Below are positions 23,925-35,694 of a stretch of DNA of 64,000 nt, piece by piece. Numbering within the stretch: position 1 is the stretch's first letter; every line of letters starts with the position of its first letter. A program made the translations under genes and the position numbers. Origin of the DNA: Paracyclopina nana (lineage: Eukaryota; Arthropoda; Copepoda; Cyclopoida; Cyclopettidae). The notes below the pieces were generated by a model. It did not search any database. It saw nothing but the letters and a program-made list of their open reading frames with translations, and was not told where the DNA came from. Where the stretch lies: positions 12,338,001 to 12,402,000 of the forward strand of contig JAGUCH010000001.1 in the NCBI GenBank assembly GCA_019096065.1, given 5' to 3'.

Positions 23925-24647
23925 CTTCGAACATCTCAGATCGGAATCGAACTACTGCAGCGAGGTATGCAAAAGTTGCAAAAAAGGCCGACGACGACGA
24001 CACACTCCTTAGTAGCAGCAGCGAGCGTGGCCAATGATTGTATCTTTCCTATTCGTGTGCACAATGACAATAATCACAACAACAAGAAGCTATGGATTCC
24101 AAGGATGTGTAGTAGTAGCAGCACACGTGTGCATTGGAAAGTTGCCCGACGAGGACTGCAACAACAGCAGGGAAAGCTGCAAACGTCAAATGTTGCGTGC
24201 TCTTTTCTCCGTATGTACTCCCCTAGCTTCCCCAAGAGTCTTTGAAGAAAACATGTGCTAGGTCATCTTCGTCAGTATTTAGTAATAAGTGCGACCTGGG
24301 CTTAGTAGTTGCCTAATTATCAGCTGAAGCAGCTGTGAATTGACTCGCATGCAATGCACAACTTCACCCACACATGTTGGAAGAAAGTTGATATGCTCGA
24401 TGCAACTTGGCTTATTTCGACAAAAAGAGAAAGACAAATGGCTCCGCGCTAGGAAAGCTGCTACTACAGTCCCATCATGTCCTACCTGAAAGAATTCGGG
24501 AAGGCAAAGTGTCCATCACAATTATTCTAGCCCTGGAAATTGAGCTTGTAACGTAATATGTAGGAAAAGAAGGTGGTGGGCAATTCGGCAGTAGCAAAGT
24601 TGGAAGCATCTATTTTGAATCACAAGCAAAGATGATTGATTATTAGG
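23925..24647. other. Intergenic between pseudophosphatase and ferritin
   Basis: Probable promoter of the gene starting at 23924 and 3' untranslated region of the ferritin ending at 24648. No coding exon recognised. Confidence 0.5.
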
Positions 24648-25345
24648 TTACTCATTGAGGAGCTGGTTGCTGAACATCCAATCAGCCAAATGCTCGTGAC
24701 TTTGGCGGAAAGTATGAAGGCTGTTGATCATGCCAGCCAGCTTGCGTTGGCCTTGCAGCTGCTCCTCCAGCCAGTTGCCAGTTAACCAGTCGGCAGAGTA
24801 AAAATCACCTTTAGGCTCGCACACATCAATTATATCCTTGATGGACCTGGTGACAGCCTTTTCCATCTTGAGGGCATCTCTCAATGCCTCTTCGCCATCC
24901 TCCCACCTAAAACCACCCTTTTATGTCCGAACTACACAGCTACAGGAAAAAGAAGTAGTTACGTGGATTTGTAGAGGATCGGGGTAAGCTCATCGATGCC
25001 TAGGTCGGTTGTGGCATCTCCTCTCATTTTGAGGTACTCGATGAACTTGATGCCGTGCTCCCTCTCCTCATTCGCATGCTCAAAGAACATTTTGGAAAAG
25101 CCTCCCAGGTTGACTGTGTCTTGAGCGAAATGCGCGCCCATAAGCATGTACTGCAGGGAGGCCTCAAACTCCATCTTGATCTGAGATCTGAGCGAAGTTG
25201 TGCAGTCCTCGTGGTCATTGTAGCCGTCGCTGGACTTGGCTTTTCCAAGGGGATCAGATTCCTCACCAATACTGCAGGAAGCAACAGCTCCCCTGAATTT
25301 AGACAAAAGCAAAACTATTGAAACAGTTGTTGCCAAGTATCTCAT
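24648..25345 (-). CDS. Secreted ferritin subunit, ferroxidase (heavy-chain) type
   Basis: Two exons (25345-24963, 24906-24648; 56-nt intron) encode 213 aa. The first ~23 residues (MRYLATTVSIVLLLSKFRGAVAS) form a signal peptide, as in arthropod ferritins that assemble in the secretory pathway and haemolymph. The four-helix ferritin fold follows. All seven ferroxidase positions of human H-ferritin are conserved: Glu and Tyr in MEFEASLQY, Glu-Glu and His in NEEREH, Glu in KMEK, Gln in LEEQLQ. The subunit should oxidise Fe(II). A partner light chain would be expected elsewhere. I looked for the CAGTG loop of an iron-responsive element in about 350 nt upstream and saw none, but the 5' untranslated region may be spliced further away. 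Confidence 0.95.
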
Positions 25346-26481
25346 TTTGATGCAATTACTTAATCTTCTGAGCTGATAAAAAGACTATTTGCTCGATTCT
25401 ACGTGTGCACAAATTTTGGCTGGAAACACAACTTGCAGATAAGCATTCATGTCTGACAAACAAACAAATTAGAGGGTTGCTGCAAGAATTCTACGAGAAA
25501 GTAGAGCTAGCTAATTCATGGTCACTCAACGTAGCTTGAATTTCAGCTTCAGAGGATTTTTTATCGTTCTACTACGGCTAGTTACTCACATAATTGATGG
25601 TCGACTTTAAAAGACGGCTGAAAAGCGTCAAGTGTCATAGCTCTATAACGGCACAGTTTTCAAGCCATTACAAGCCACCAGTTTCGAGTATGTCCTCAAT
25701 CAATTTGGCTATTGGCTCGGTCAAAAGTTGCACTCCATGCCCATTTTTTAGAGTGATGTAAAATCTAGCTAAGAACTGCGGAACAACACCAAATAAAAAA
25801 ATTCCCAACATTTACTAACCAGCTGGAACACAACCGGCACAAAACAAACTTGCTCATTTTTCCCCATTCTTACCACAGAGGAAAGGCCAAATATAAGCTA
25901 TATGACTGACCTTTAACACGTGCAGTTTAAGTCTTTTTAAGCGGCAAACGCTTGTCTTGATCTTGGGGTCATGTTATATTGGTGGAATGGTCACTAAGTG
26001 ATGCAGGATGTAGTGAATTTTGAATCAATGAACTGATTTTTTTGCGAATTCTTAGCAAGTAGCAACTGAAGTATTTCTCCCGCCCTCAGGCCTCTGCTGA
26101 GCGGCCTGGCCCCCTCGCCTAGTAACTAGTAAGTTAGTAACTAAGTTGAATTGTTGATAAGAAGAAAAGTGCTGAGAGTTGAGATACAGCAAACTAGCCG
26201 GATCAACAAAAAGCTGAATTAGAGAAACGAATGGCTTTTTCTTGGGCTGATTATATTTCTTCGAAGACACTTTTTTATCTATGTCGTTAGCTTTATCAGC
26301 TGGCATAAAGCAATATATAAATACTCTGCCACAAAGTTATGTTATGGCCACAGTCGACAATTGTATCTCGCACATTAATTGCAATTGGTGTCCAATCTTT
26401 GATAATTGGCATCAAGGCATCTGAGCTGGATCAGAGCTTCTCACACTTTTCGATCCATCACCTTCATTGTTACGAAAGTGA
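25346..26481. other. Ferritin upstream region, no other gene recognised
   Basis: Non-coding. Should contain the ferritin promoter. No iron-responsive element loop is evident near the start codon. Confidence 0.45.
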
Positions 26482-27057
26482 CTAAGTGACAGAGTTATCA
26501 ACGGTGGTCGGAAACGACCAAAGTGGTCGTTTTTGACTTGATTTGGTCGGGAAAAAATTGGTGGTCGTTTTTGAAACTGACCAAAACTAGCTGAAAATAG
26601 GCACTTTTAGTCATAAAAGGACCAAAATTCCAATTTTTAAAAACTTGCACATTTTTCCTTTGGGAAACAATCTTAGTTGTAGAAACTTAGCAATTAAGAT
26701 TAATGTCAATATAAATATGAATCAAAGCTTGATGTAGATGAGAAACAGCTTTTAGTGTTTAAGGCTACTTTTTGCTCAGAGCGACATCAAAATAAAAATT
26801 CTGCTTTCTTTTAAAAAAATTTCCTAAGTGACAAATTTCATAAAACAAACATTGCTTACAAAGACTTTGTAGATGAAAAAAGGACATTTTATGCCTAAAT
26901 TGTGTTAGTTTCGGCCGTTTTTGTGTGGGTGGTCGGAAAAGTGGTCGTATTGAAATGGACTGAAAATTGTGGTCGCAAAAGTGGTCGCAAAAATGGTCGT
27001 TTTTGGCCAAAAAGGTGGTCGGAAGCCTAAAAATCCGTTGATAATTCTGCTAAGTGA
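26482..27057. mobile_element. Non-autonomous hAT element with 8-bp target duplication
   Basis: CTAAGTGA (26482-26489 and 27050-27057) directly flanks a 560-bp element, 26490-27049. Its ends are inverted repeats CAGAGTTATCAACGG and CAGAATTATCAACGG (14 of 15 identical). Eight-base duplications and CAG-starting ends are hallmarks of the hAT superfamily. The interior is AT-rich, contains repeated GGTGGTCG-type motifs near both ends, and encodes no transposase, so it would need one in trans. Confidence 0.88.
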
Positions 27058-27775
27058 GTTAAAAGTTAAAACTGAGTACTGACCAATGAGCATTTATTGA
27101 TCAAAAAGTCAAAAACTCGAAAGTCAAATATTTTGAGAATGGAGCTTTCAAATTATTTTTGTTCAGGATCTGTGTCAAGCAAGTCCGGAAAATACTGAGT
27201 TGCGATCGATGTCCGGGACTGATTTGCCTTGTCTCTAAGACTCCATCATAGGTTGTATGTATAGCATGTCATCAAGTAACTCGACCCAAGTAACTCAAAT
27301 TATGGCTTGTTTGTCCTGGCAAACATGATCTAGGTTGGAGGAGGAACAGGCTGAGAGAATATGTCTCCTTGAGATCCCAACCACATTTTCTCTCACAAGT
27401 GGCAAAAAATATTCCCACTGCTGTGGATCTGGGAAGCAATTTGGCTGATTGGATGCAGAAAAAGGTTCCAAGGTGGAGAGGAGGAGGATAATAATACTAT
27501 CTTTGCAGATCCCTTTGAGTTGAGGAGCATGGTTTCCGGGGTACCTCGTCCCGGCCAGTGTGCATTGGTGCACACTGGGCCTGGGCGGATCACCTGGCCA
27601 CAAGATGTGTAATGCACACAAGGGCTTGAGCGTGCGCGGCCAACACAATGCGCTTTGTCTAACCATACTACTGCAGTGCAACACGTAGCACCACTTATAC
27701 ACATACAGTTGACTTGGTCCCAACTTCCATAAGAAACAGATGTGAAACCAGCAGGCAAAAGTGAACGGGGCAGCA
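27058..27775. other. Upstream region of the kelch-like gene
   Basis: Holds the presumed 5' flank and untranslated leader of the plus-strand gene starting at 27776. A 175-codon minus-strand open frame (27295-27822) overlaps it but has no recognisable domain, and I regard it as chance. Confidence 0.45.
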
Positions 27776-30700
27776 ATGATCATCTCAACGGACAATGACA
27801 ACAACTTCTCCCTTACCATCATGCTACCGGTAATTTATGAGCTTTCATTTTGAACATAATTAGTTAGATTGAGTAATAATATTTCTCGCACTTTTCAGGG
27901 AAATGATGGAGCTGCGTCCAGGTACGAAACAAATGTCAACGTCTGTCCTATTGGAGTGGCTGCGAGTGACTCGCAAAAGCCTGATTTCGAGACTCATGTC
28001 AGCACAATGACTGTGAGAGGAGCCTCAGCCTCCAAAGTGAGCTTGAACACAGCTGAAGAATCGCAACCTGATATCCAACCGGAGGATTTCGAGTTCGTGA
28101 GTCACCAAACGCAGTTGATGGAGGGCATGAATGGACTAAGGCTAAATGGTCATTTATTGGACGTGAAACTGTGGGCGGAAGGCCAATGCTTCAAGGTAAT
28201 TATGCCACTGATCAACCTTCCCAGGGAGCCTCCCATTCGATGCTGTTGTCGTAAGCTGGGTACTTGTCCTTAAGCTTGTAGTTCATGAAGTTAGACTCGG
28301 AGAGATCCATGACTTGAGATTTGTCCTCCTCCAGACGAAGGTTGAAATTTTGCTCCTTCACTCGCTGCTTGAGGATTTCCAGCTCGTTTTCTTCGATGCC
28401 CTCGAAATAGGATAAATCCAGCAGAGTGGTTAATTTATCACATTGCGCCAACAAGGTCTCGATTCCATGAATTGTTACCTACGAGTGAGATTTTCAGGTG
28501 GTGACGTCAGGAATTTCATCTAACTTTTCACTTACCTTCGTGCACTTTTGAATAGTGATTTTTTCTAATCGACTCAGGCTGTTTTTTGCCAATACGTCTG
28601 CCCATACTTGATCACTTATACTCGTCTGCATGCCAAGGAAAATTTCCTTCACATTCAGGCACTGTGACAGGAGGAATGTGAGATATTGTTCAGAGCATTG
28701 GCTGACGATTTTTATGATATCCAGATCCAGCATAGGAATGGCTAGCTTTTGCACCTCTCTCCACTTTTCCATTCGCAAGATCCGATCAGCATCCCTTGGT
28801 GTCACCGTTATAGTAATATTCAAATAAGTCTCGTTATAATTGTTTTCACCTGAATGGATCATCCGGATTTAGGATGCGATGTTGATCATCTTCTAATTCG
28901 CAATTTACCAGGTTCAATTTGATAAGATTCGGGCAGGTCACAGAGATGATTGCAATCGATTTCAGATCCATCTCTTCCACATGGACAAGGCTGAGCTTTT
29001 TCAGCCTAGGACCGATTTGTTCAAGCAAGTCCCCAAGGCCATCGGAGTAGAACGCTCCACCCCACAAATCCAGATCCTCCAGTAGAGGGAAAGAGGCCAA
29101 GACTGACAATTGGCACGAGGATTTTTGGAACATGAATAGCATTTGTCGAATGTCCGGGCAGTATTTGGAGACCAAAGCCATTTGTTCTTCCGTGTGGAAA
29201 TAATATTCTTCCGAGGCCCAAAACTCTTGCACCTTCAAGGAGGGCACTTTTTCAACGGTTTTTCCCATAGCGTCGGCCTTTTCCTCCAAAAGCTCAACTA
29301 CGTCTGCTAGGAAATCGCCACGGTCAAGGTGTCTTAGCTTGGGTAGGCCTTGGAGAACGTCAGCCTAATATATACATAGTAAGCTCAATAAACAGTCACG
29401 TTGCGTTTCTGAGGAAATGCGTTTTCCCGAAAGTAGTAAATAGCTCTGGGACTCGAGTCGGAGGAAAATTACCTCCATTCATGATTTGGCGAATGTCGTC
29501 AAATCATAATATGAGCTCTAGAATTGGCGATTAGTGTTCGGATAATCCAAGGGATTACATGAAAAGCGTTTGCCTTAAACTTGTTCCCATAATGTTTGAT
29601 TGGTTGCAGTACTCATTACATCGTTTGATGTTTCATTTGAACAAGTTATTGGATTAACTCACCTGTCCTTGGGTGCTCAAATCCGTCTGGAAAATGTTGA
29701 TCTTGGCTAGTTCATTAAGTGCAAGGATGTATTTGACGGAATCGTCTCTGACTTGCTTGGAACGCTCAATATCAAGGACACGAAGAGTTTTCCTACAAGT
29801 CTCGGAGAGCACTTGCAAAATGTTGACCGTGCAGTCGTATTTCAGCGAAAAGTGTGCTAAGCGTTTCATATGAGGTAGCCCTAATAGGAATTTGTCAGCA
29901 TAAGCCTCAGTCACCCATCCTCCACTGCCAGAGCCCAAAATGAGAGTTGACAAGTTGTGGAACACTGGCAAGCTACTGTACAGCTTGGTACGTATCATCT
30001 ACCATTTTGAAAAGAAGGGCAATTTTTAACACTAAATGGTGGAATGGAGTGGAAGGAAATTACTTTCGGTATTTTGTCCAAGTCCAGCTCTCTGCGAGAT
30101 GAGATGACAATGATGTTGGCAAATTTAGTGACAGCGTACATTTCTGTAGTGAACAAAGTCATATTAGTGGTCGGTGTCCATTGCTTCTTTTTGGCAACGA
30201 TGGCCTCAGCAATGCCTATTAGGACTGGCATCAGCACTTTTTCAATCAATGCGATGGGAACGTGCTCCAGTATGTGTTGCTTAAAGGCCTCAACCTGATC
30301 CGACAAATAGACGTCTCGATCCACGTCAGCCTTCTCTTGTTTCTCTTCGTCATAGTCATCTGATCCTGGAGGAGCGTCATTGTAAATAAAGTGAGACACA
30401 GCAAATTTTGACACTCTAAGAGCCTCTTCTCGCACTAAATGGTTCAAGCAAGAAATGCTTAATTCCAGCAATTTGTCCACCTCCTTGAGTGGTGGCATTT
30501 TGTTTTTCTATTATTTATGTAAGAATCCTCAAGTTGCAAAACGCATCTTTCTTGGACGATTGCCAAAAGAGTTCTTTTGAAAAGACCCGCTAAAGTGAAA
30601 ACTTGTACTTCTTTTAGGCTCATCGAGTTGTGTTGTCAGCGTGCTCAGATTACTTTCGGGCCATGTTCACAGAGCCAATGAAGGAGCGAAACCAAGATGA

Positions 30701-32894
30701 CATCTACTTATCCGGAATCAGTGCAATGGGACTCGAGCTTGTCCTGGAGTACATCTATACATCCAAGCTGAGCCTCAATCTAGCCAATATTCAAGCAGTT
30801 TTGTCCACTGCGACTCATCTACAAGTCCTGCAGGTAATCACTTTAGGAGTGTTTTAATTTAGAATATTGCTTTTACTGCACTTCTCGTAGATTTGCCTTT
30901 TTTGAGTTTTTCAGTTATTTTTAGAATACTAAGATGCTCACTTAGAGGCTTTTTCTATGTCAAAATATTCCAATTGGATGCTACAAATTAGGCGCCTGAC
31001 TTTCACTAATTTTAGCGTCAATAAGACTGCTAATTATTTTTTTTCAAGGTAATCGGTGCTTGCTCGGGATATTTGAGACGCCAATTAGACGAAATCAATT
31101 GCGTAGATGTGATTACACTGGCGGAAAACTACGCACTTCCTAAATTAAGAAAAGTTGTATACAACTTCATTTCGGAACATTTCACTAGCCAGCTCATCAC
31201 CCGACTTTCGCTTGATCAGGTAAGTTTACTTCAGGAAAAAAAACACCATCAACGATATTAATTAGACGTAATTTATTTTCTCCTCAGCTCGACCACTTGC
31301 TTGGAGGAGATTATCCAATCAATGCCACAGAGCTTTCAATACTTGAATCTGTGCTGGAGTGGCTGTTACGTCAGTCTGACCAAACGATGAGGAAAAAAGC
31401 CACGGCCGCACTCCTCTGTCGAATAGATTATGGGCAAATCAGAAAGGCGGACTTATTTACATTGAGCTCAAAGCAGAACGAAAACCTTGAGAAAATCCTC
31501 ACCGACAAAGGATTGCAAGTCTGTGATACTTTAACCAAGCTGCGAGACGATCAAGGCCTTTTGAACTTGAGAGGAATGCAGCTTTCTATCGTCAAGGTTT
31601 GTATATTAATCACTCCAGCGCTCTGCGAGATCAACAAAACATTCCGCTAACATTTACATTAGTAGAATTCGAGCAATATTTTTCATGCATATTCTCAAAA
31701 ATTGAAGTAGTAAGTGGTAGTACGGTGCAACAGATCGAAAATATCATGAAGATTAGGCGTGTTATTTTCAGTTTATATGCATGTGTATGGATTAAATTTG
31801 GGTTGCGTGTAAAGCTTTTTAGTCATAATCTTATTTGTTGTTTCAGGTTGGTGGATTTGGTCCCTTGGGTATCACCAACAAAATTGCCTATTTCAATAGC
31901 TACCGAAATAGCTGGCTGTCCCTGACTTCAATTCCCCACATTGAGTGCTCAAATTTTGGCTATGCAGTTCTCCAAAATAGCCTCTACGTGATTGGAGGTT
32001 GCTTCAATCAGTCTGAATCCACGTTAAGCGAACACATTCATCCTTTTGGCTTTTCGTACAATCCACGAAAAGACTATTGGGACCGGATCGCCCCCATGAA
32101 TAGGGAAAGATGCCGATTCACCTTAACACCGATTAATAGCAATCAACTCATTGCCATTGGAGGCTGTGGAAACAATGAGGGCTCGGTCATTGATGGGGAC
32201 GACCAAATCATGAATGGTTTGGAGGACTTTGAATCGACCGCGGAGTTGTACGATTGCAGATTGGATCGCTGGCAATATTTGCCTTCATTACCTAATGGAG
32301 GTCGTAGTCAGCACGCAGCCTCCAAATTTGGCGATGATCAAATCCTCGTCAGTGGCGGACTTGACTCAAACTTTGAAGTTTTGAATGACTGTCTCCTTCT
32401 AAATTTGAATTCGAATGAGTGGTCCGGCGTTACATCTTTGCCTCTTCCTCGTGCAGATCATGTGATGATCAATGTTGGCCAAGAAGACATCATCGTGGTT
32501 GGAGGATGGACTTACAACGACCAAAGCAATCAACGGCAGCTCATAGATACCATTGACAAGTATAGCCTCAAAACAGGAGTTTGGGAAGTCGAAGCCAGAG
32601 TGCCCACTCCTAGGTTTCATCCTGGTGTCTCCCTGATTGGGAAAAAACTGCATATTGTTGGTGGCTTTCATAGCGACTCCACTTTTGATAGAGCAACAGG
32701 TGAATTGAGCTGCCTTGGCAACCTAATGATCTTGTTAAAAATATCCTATTTCAGGCCTCGTGGAGGTGTACGATTTGGAAACAAAACAATGGAGCAAAAC
32801 GATGGCATATCCAGAAGACACGTGGGAACACGCGTGTGTTGCCCTCCATGTGCCAATTGGAAGAAATGAGGACATGAATTTGTTGGAAAAATAA
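27776..32894 (+). CDS. Kelch-like protein (BTB-BACK-Kelch), probable Cullin-3 adaptor
   Basis: Seven exons (27776-27829, 27899-28195, 30618-30833, 31049-31219, 31288-31596, 31847-32699, 32755-32894) give 679 aa. After an acidic leader of about 85 residues comes a BTB domain (LLDVKLWAEGQCF, AHRVVLSACSDYFRAMFT, LEYIYTSKLSLN), then a BACK domain (NCVDVITLAENYALPKL) and about six Kelch repeats with GG doublets (VIGGC, AIGGC, VSGGL, VVGGW, IVGGF). Such proteins recruit substrates to Cullin-3 ubiquitin ligases. The start ATG has an in-frame TGA 39 nt upstream. Exon 1 rests on splice signals alone, so the extreme N-terminus is less sure. Intron 2 (28196-30617) contains an entire minus-strand gene. 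Exact orthology within the KLHL family is not resolved. Confidence 0.9.
28212..30498 (-). CDS. Leucine-rich-repeat protein nested in the kelch gene intron
   Basis: Five exons (30498-30064, 29998-29663, 29364-28850, 28794-28536, 28478-28212) join in frame to 603 aa, wholly within intron 2 of the opposite-strand kelch-like gene. The first ~145 residues are helical with an acidic loop (GSDDYDEEKQEKADVD). The remainder has irregular leucine-rich repeats of the RNI/F-box-associated type: FHNLSTLILG, LRVLDIERS, PLLEDLDLWG, LKKLSLVHVE, CPNLIKLNLVNCEL, LEKITIQKCTKV. I see no clear F-box. The tail ends WEAPWEG. The role is unknown; ubiquitin-ligase substrate recognition is one possibility by analogy. 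Intron 3 carries a TACTATAAC branch-like site. Confidence 0.85.
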
Positions 32895-32895
32895 A
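32890..32895 (+). terminator. Polyadenylation signal overlapping the kelch-like stop codon
   Basis: AATAAA overlaps the TAA stop (32892-32894). If used, cleavage would fall within the 3' end of the convergent acyl-CoA synthetase gene. Confidence 0.5.
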
Positions 32896-32904
32896 CTCTT
32901 ATAT

Positions 32905-35151
32905 TCATTCATACATGGATTTGATGAGGTCCGAATATTTTTCCGCTATGAAATGCCTCTTCATTTTCAGGGTTGGTCCCAACTCTCCACCCTCGATTGA
33001 GAGCGAGGTTGGTAAAATGGCAAATTTCTGCACGTGGTGGGGATTTGCTACTGCCTTTTTGTTAGCCCTTTTGATGGCTGATAGAACTGCATCAGTGAGG
33101 CTGGAATTGGCCTTAAAATCGGCAATTGTTTCCACCTTACATCCCTTTTGCACAGTTTGGCACCAGTCCTTTGCTTCAGGAAGTAAGATGCCAGCTTCGT
33201 CCACTTTCAGAGCGACCAGGCAGCTAAGGTACTTCCTCTTATCGCCCACGACCACAACAGAAGAAAGAAGTTGAGGCATTTCGGCCAGAATGTTTTCTTC
33301 TATGGGCACTGGAGCTATGTTTTCCCCTCCAGACGTGATGAGAAGCTCTTTGAGGCGTCCAGACATCCACATAAAGCCATCCTCGTCAATTTTTCCAAGA
33401 TCGCCAGACTTGAACCAGCCGTCTTGAAAAGCTTCTCTCGTTTTCGCCTCGTCCTTGTGATAGCCCATGAAGACGTTCCTCGCCCATGTGGCAATTTCTC
33501 CATATCCCTCTGGGTCGGCATTGAGAATTTTGTTTTGAACTCCTCGGTAGGCCTTTCCCTCAGATCCTGGCCTGTTAAGAGGCCCTATGGCCATTAAAAA
33601 ATTAAATAGGATTTTATATGCTAAAAGGCCTATGATGCTCACCTCCCATGTTGCATGTTTGTGGGCCACTTGTTTCAGTGCAGCCTAGGAGAGTTGTCAG
33701 TACGATGTCAAGACTTTGGAAGTAGTAAAAGGTCTCCAGATTGAGAGGAGCGGCTGAAGAGGAAGTGGGTACTGGTGTTTTCACAGCTTCATCCAAGCCA
33801 AGAGCCTGGTGGATTCGACTGAAAAAATCCTCAATTTAAAAAGCCTGGAGTACAAAATAGGAATCGCTAGCGTACTTGAAAACTAGTGCTTTCGCGATTC
33901 GGTATGAAAGAGAGCCTTTCCCTCCCAATTCAATTTTTCCATTACGGATATTAGTGTGATGTTCAGTTGCCTGTGCCTTCGCCCAGGTAGCAATAAGTTT
34001 TTTGGCACCCTTGCTTGACTTTCCAACTTCTTGCATTTTCTCGGCTATTTTCTCCCATACACGAGGAACGCCCAAGAACTTGGTGGGCCTCACTCTTCTC
34101 AAGTTGTCAACCTGTCGAGTACAAATTAATTGGCAGCGTTGATGGAGCATACCGAAGGAAAATAAATACTAGGGTTCCTTTGAGAGCTTCCTTATCGGCA
34201 AAGTGGACCTCGCATCCTACGTACATGGCCATGTAACAGTCGATCAAGCAAGCTGCCACATGGCTCAAAGGCAAGTATGAAAGCAATCTCTCCTGATTCC
34301 ACTCGTAGTGTTCCATGCAAATCCTCAAACTCCAGGTGACATTATCATGGCTTAGAATGGCCCCTTCAGTTATTCCAAGTTTAGCAAAGATTCGATACAT
34401 ACTCAGTGTATGAAGATCTACCTTTTGGTGGGCCGGTGGTGCCACTCGTGTATATTAGCATGCAAGCTTTATTAACTGCCTGCATTTTCTCTCTCTCCTC
34501 CAAGTCATTTTTAGCCACTCCCTGACCTTTCTCAATCATTGCATCCCAGCTAATTGCTTTCTTGTGAACTATTTCACGAGTAGGCGACATGATGACAAAG
34601 GCTTTGACGACGTCACCAATGGTGGGCTCTTTCTCGATGAGGCTGTCCAAAGTGGCCTCGGACTCGATCACCATGATGTCCAAAGGGGCATGGTTGCAAA
34701 TGAAAGAAACGGTGGAGGCTGCATTGGTGGTGTATATGCCACAACTGAGGCCTCCAGCAAATATGGCAGCCAGGCTTGATACGAACCAATATGGATGATT
34801 GTGAGCAAGAATCCCAACTCCGTTGTAAGGCTGGAGGCCGAGGCTAATAAAGCCCTTGGTTGCCTTTTCCACCTCTGCATAGTACTGATTGTAAGTCCAT
34901 GCAATGTCAGCTTGGCTATCAACCAATGCCAATTTGGGCCCGTACTTTTTGACAGCTTCTCTCATCATAGTTTGGACCAGAATGGGTGTATATTTTCCAG
35001 TCTCTGTATCATCCATTCTGAGCTTGACTGCATTATGAGTGTCCCAAGTGAAGATTTCTGAGGCTGGAATTATCCTATCACGAGCACTGCTGCTTAACCA
35101 ACGTAAACCGAACTGGTTAGCCATCAATAGCTTTGTTTTGAATAGCACCAT
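32905..35151 (-). CDS. Long-chain acyl-CoA synthetase, bubblegum (ACSBG) type
   Basis: Five exons (35151-34422, 34363-34170, 34111-33876, 33818-33643, 33584-32905) give 671 aa, the usual ACSBG length. It activates long and very-long-chain fatty acids to acyl-CoA with ATP and CoA. Motifs in order: the AMP-binding P-loop YTSGTTGPPKG (about residues 234-244, split by intron 1), YLPLSHVAA, FLGVPRVWEK, TETSGP, GWFKSGDLG, and GRLKELLITSGGENIAP, the version typical of bubblegum enzymes. The N-terminus (KLLMANQFGLRWLSSSARD) could be a weak organelle signal. Introns are about 58 nt. The stop codon lies 10 nt from that of the convergent kelch-like gene, so transcripts must overlap. Confidence 0.94.
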
Positions 35152-35694
35152 AATGTCGAACTGTTGACAGATTATTCGCTTAGAGCAAATAAGATTTTCT
35201 TCCTCAGCTTCGGTACATGTGCTTCAAAGCACCTAAGCTGGAATGACATTGAAGTAGCCAGGCAGCTGCATGAAAAGCATTTATTCGAGCCATAGAATGC
35301 TTGTTGCCGTCTGGCAACTCTGTAGAAAAATCAAAGCCATATACAGATACTGTTTGACATCGTTTTGGAAGTTGAGTGACCTTTAAACTCTCTAGTAGAG
35401 CCCCTGCAAAGTAATCTCAATCCACATGTGACAGGAGCAGTTTTCTTCGGGAGGGCAACAATTAGTTACGATCGTATTGAAATCCAATTTGGGTATTGCC
35501 TCAAGGCCAGGTACCCGAGGAGACTGCAAATATGATATCAGAGACTTGGGTAACTCTAGCTTCTCTTCGCTTCCTTCTCGTTTTCGAGGCTCCTTGAGGG
35601 AATAGAGAAATAATTAGTGAATAATTCTTCGCAAAAAGTAATTAGCATTTTGCCATGAAATCCCGCCACAAAAATAAGAATGGAGCCAAATATG
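35152..35694. other. Intergenic between acyl-CoA synthetase and DM9 gene
   Basis: About 540 bp upstream of the acyl-CoA synthetase and downstream of the DM9 gene. No gene recognised; presumably promoter and 3' untranslated sequence. Confidence 0.5.

Noticed and set aside
25346-25700. Iron-responsive element upstream of ferritin
   Set aside because: No CAGTG loop on the coding strand was found in this stretch.
27295-27822. 175-codon minus-strand open frame upstream of the kelch-like gene
   Set aside because: No recognisable domain, Trp/Cys-rich random-looking composition, and it overlaps the presumed kelch first exon in antisense.
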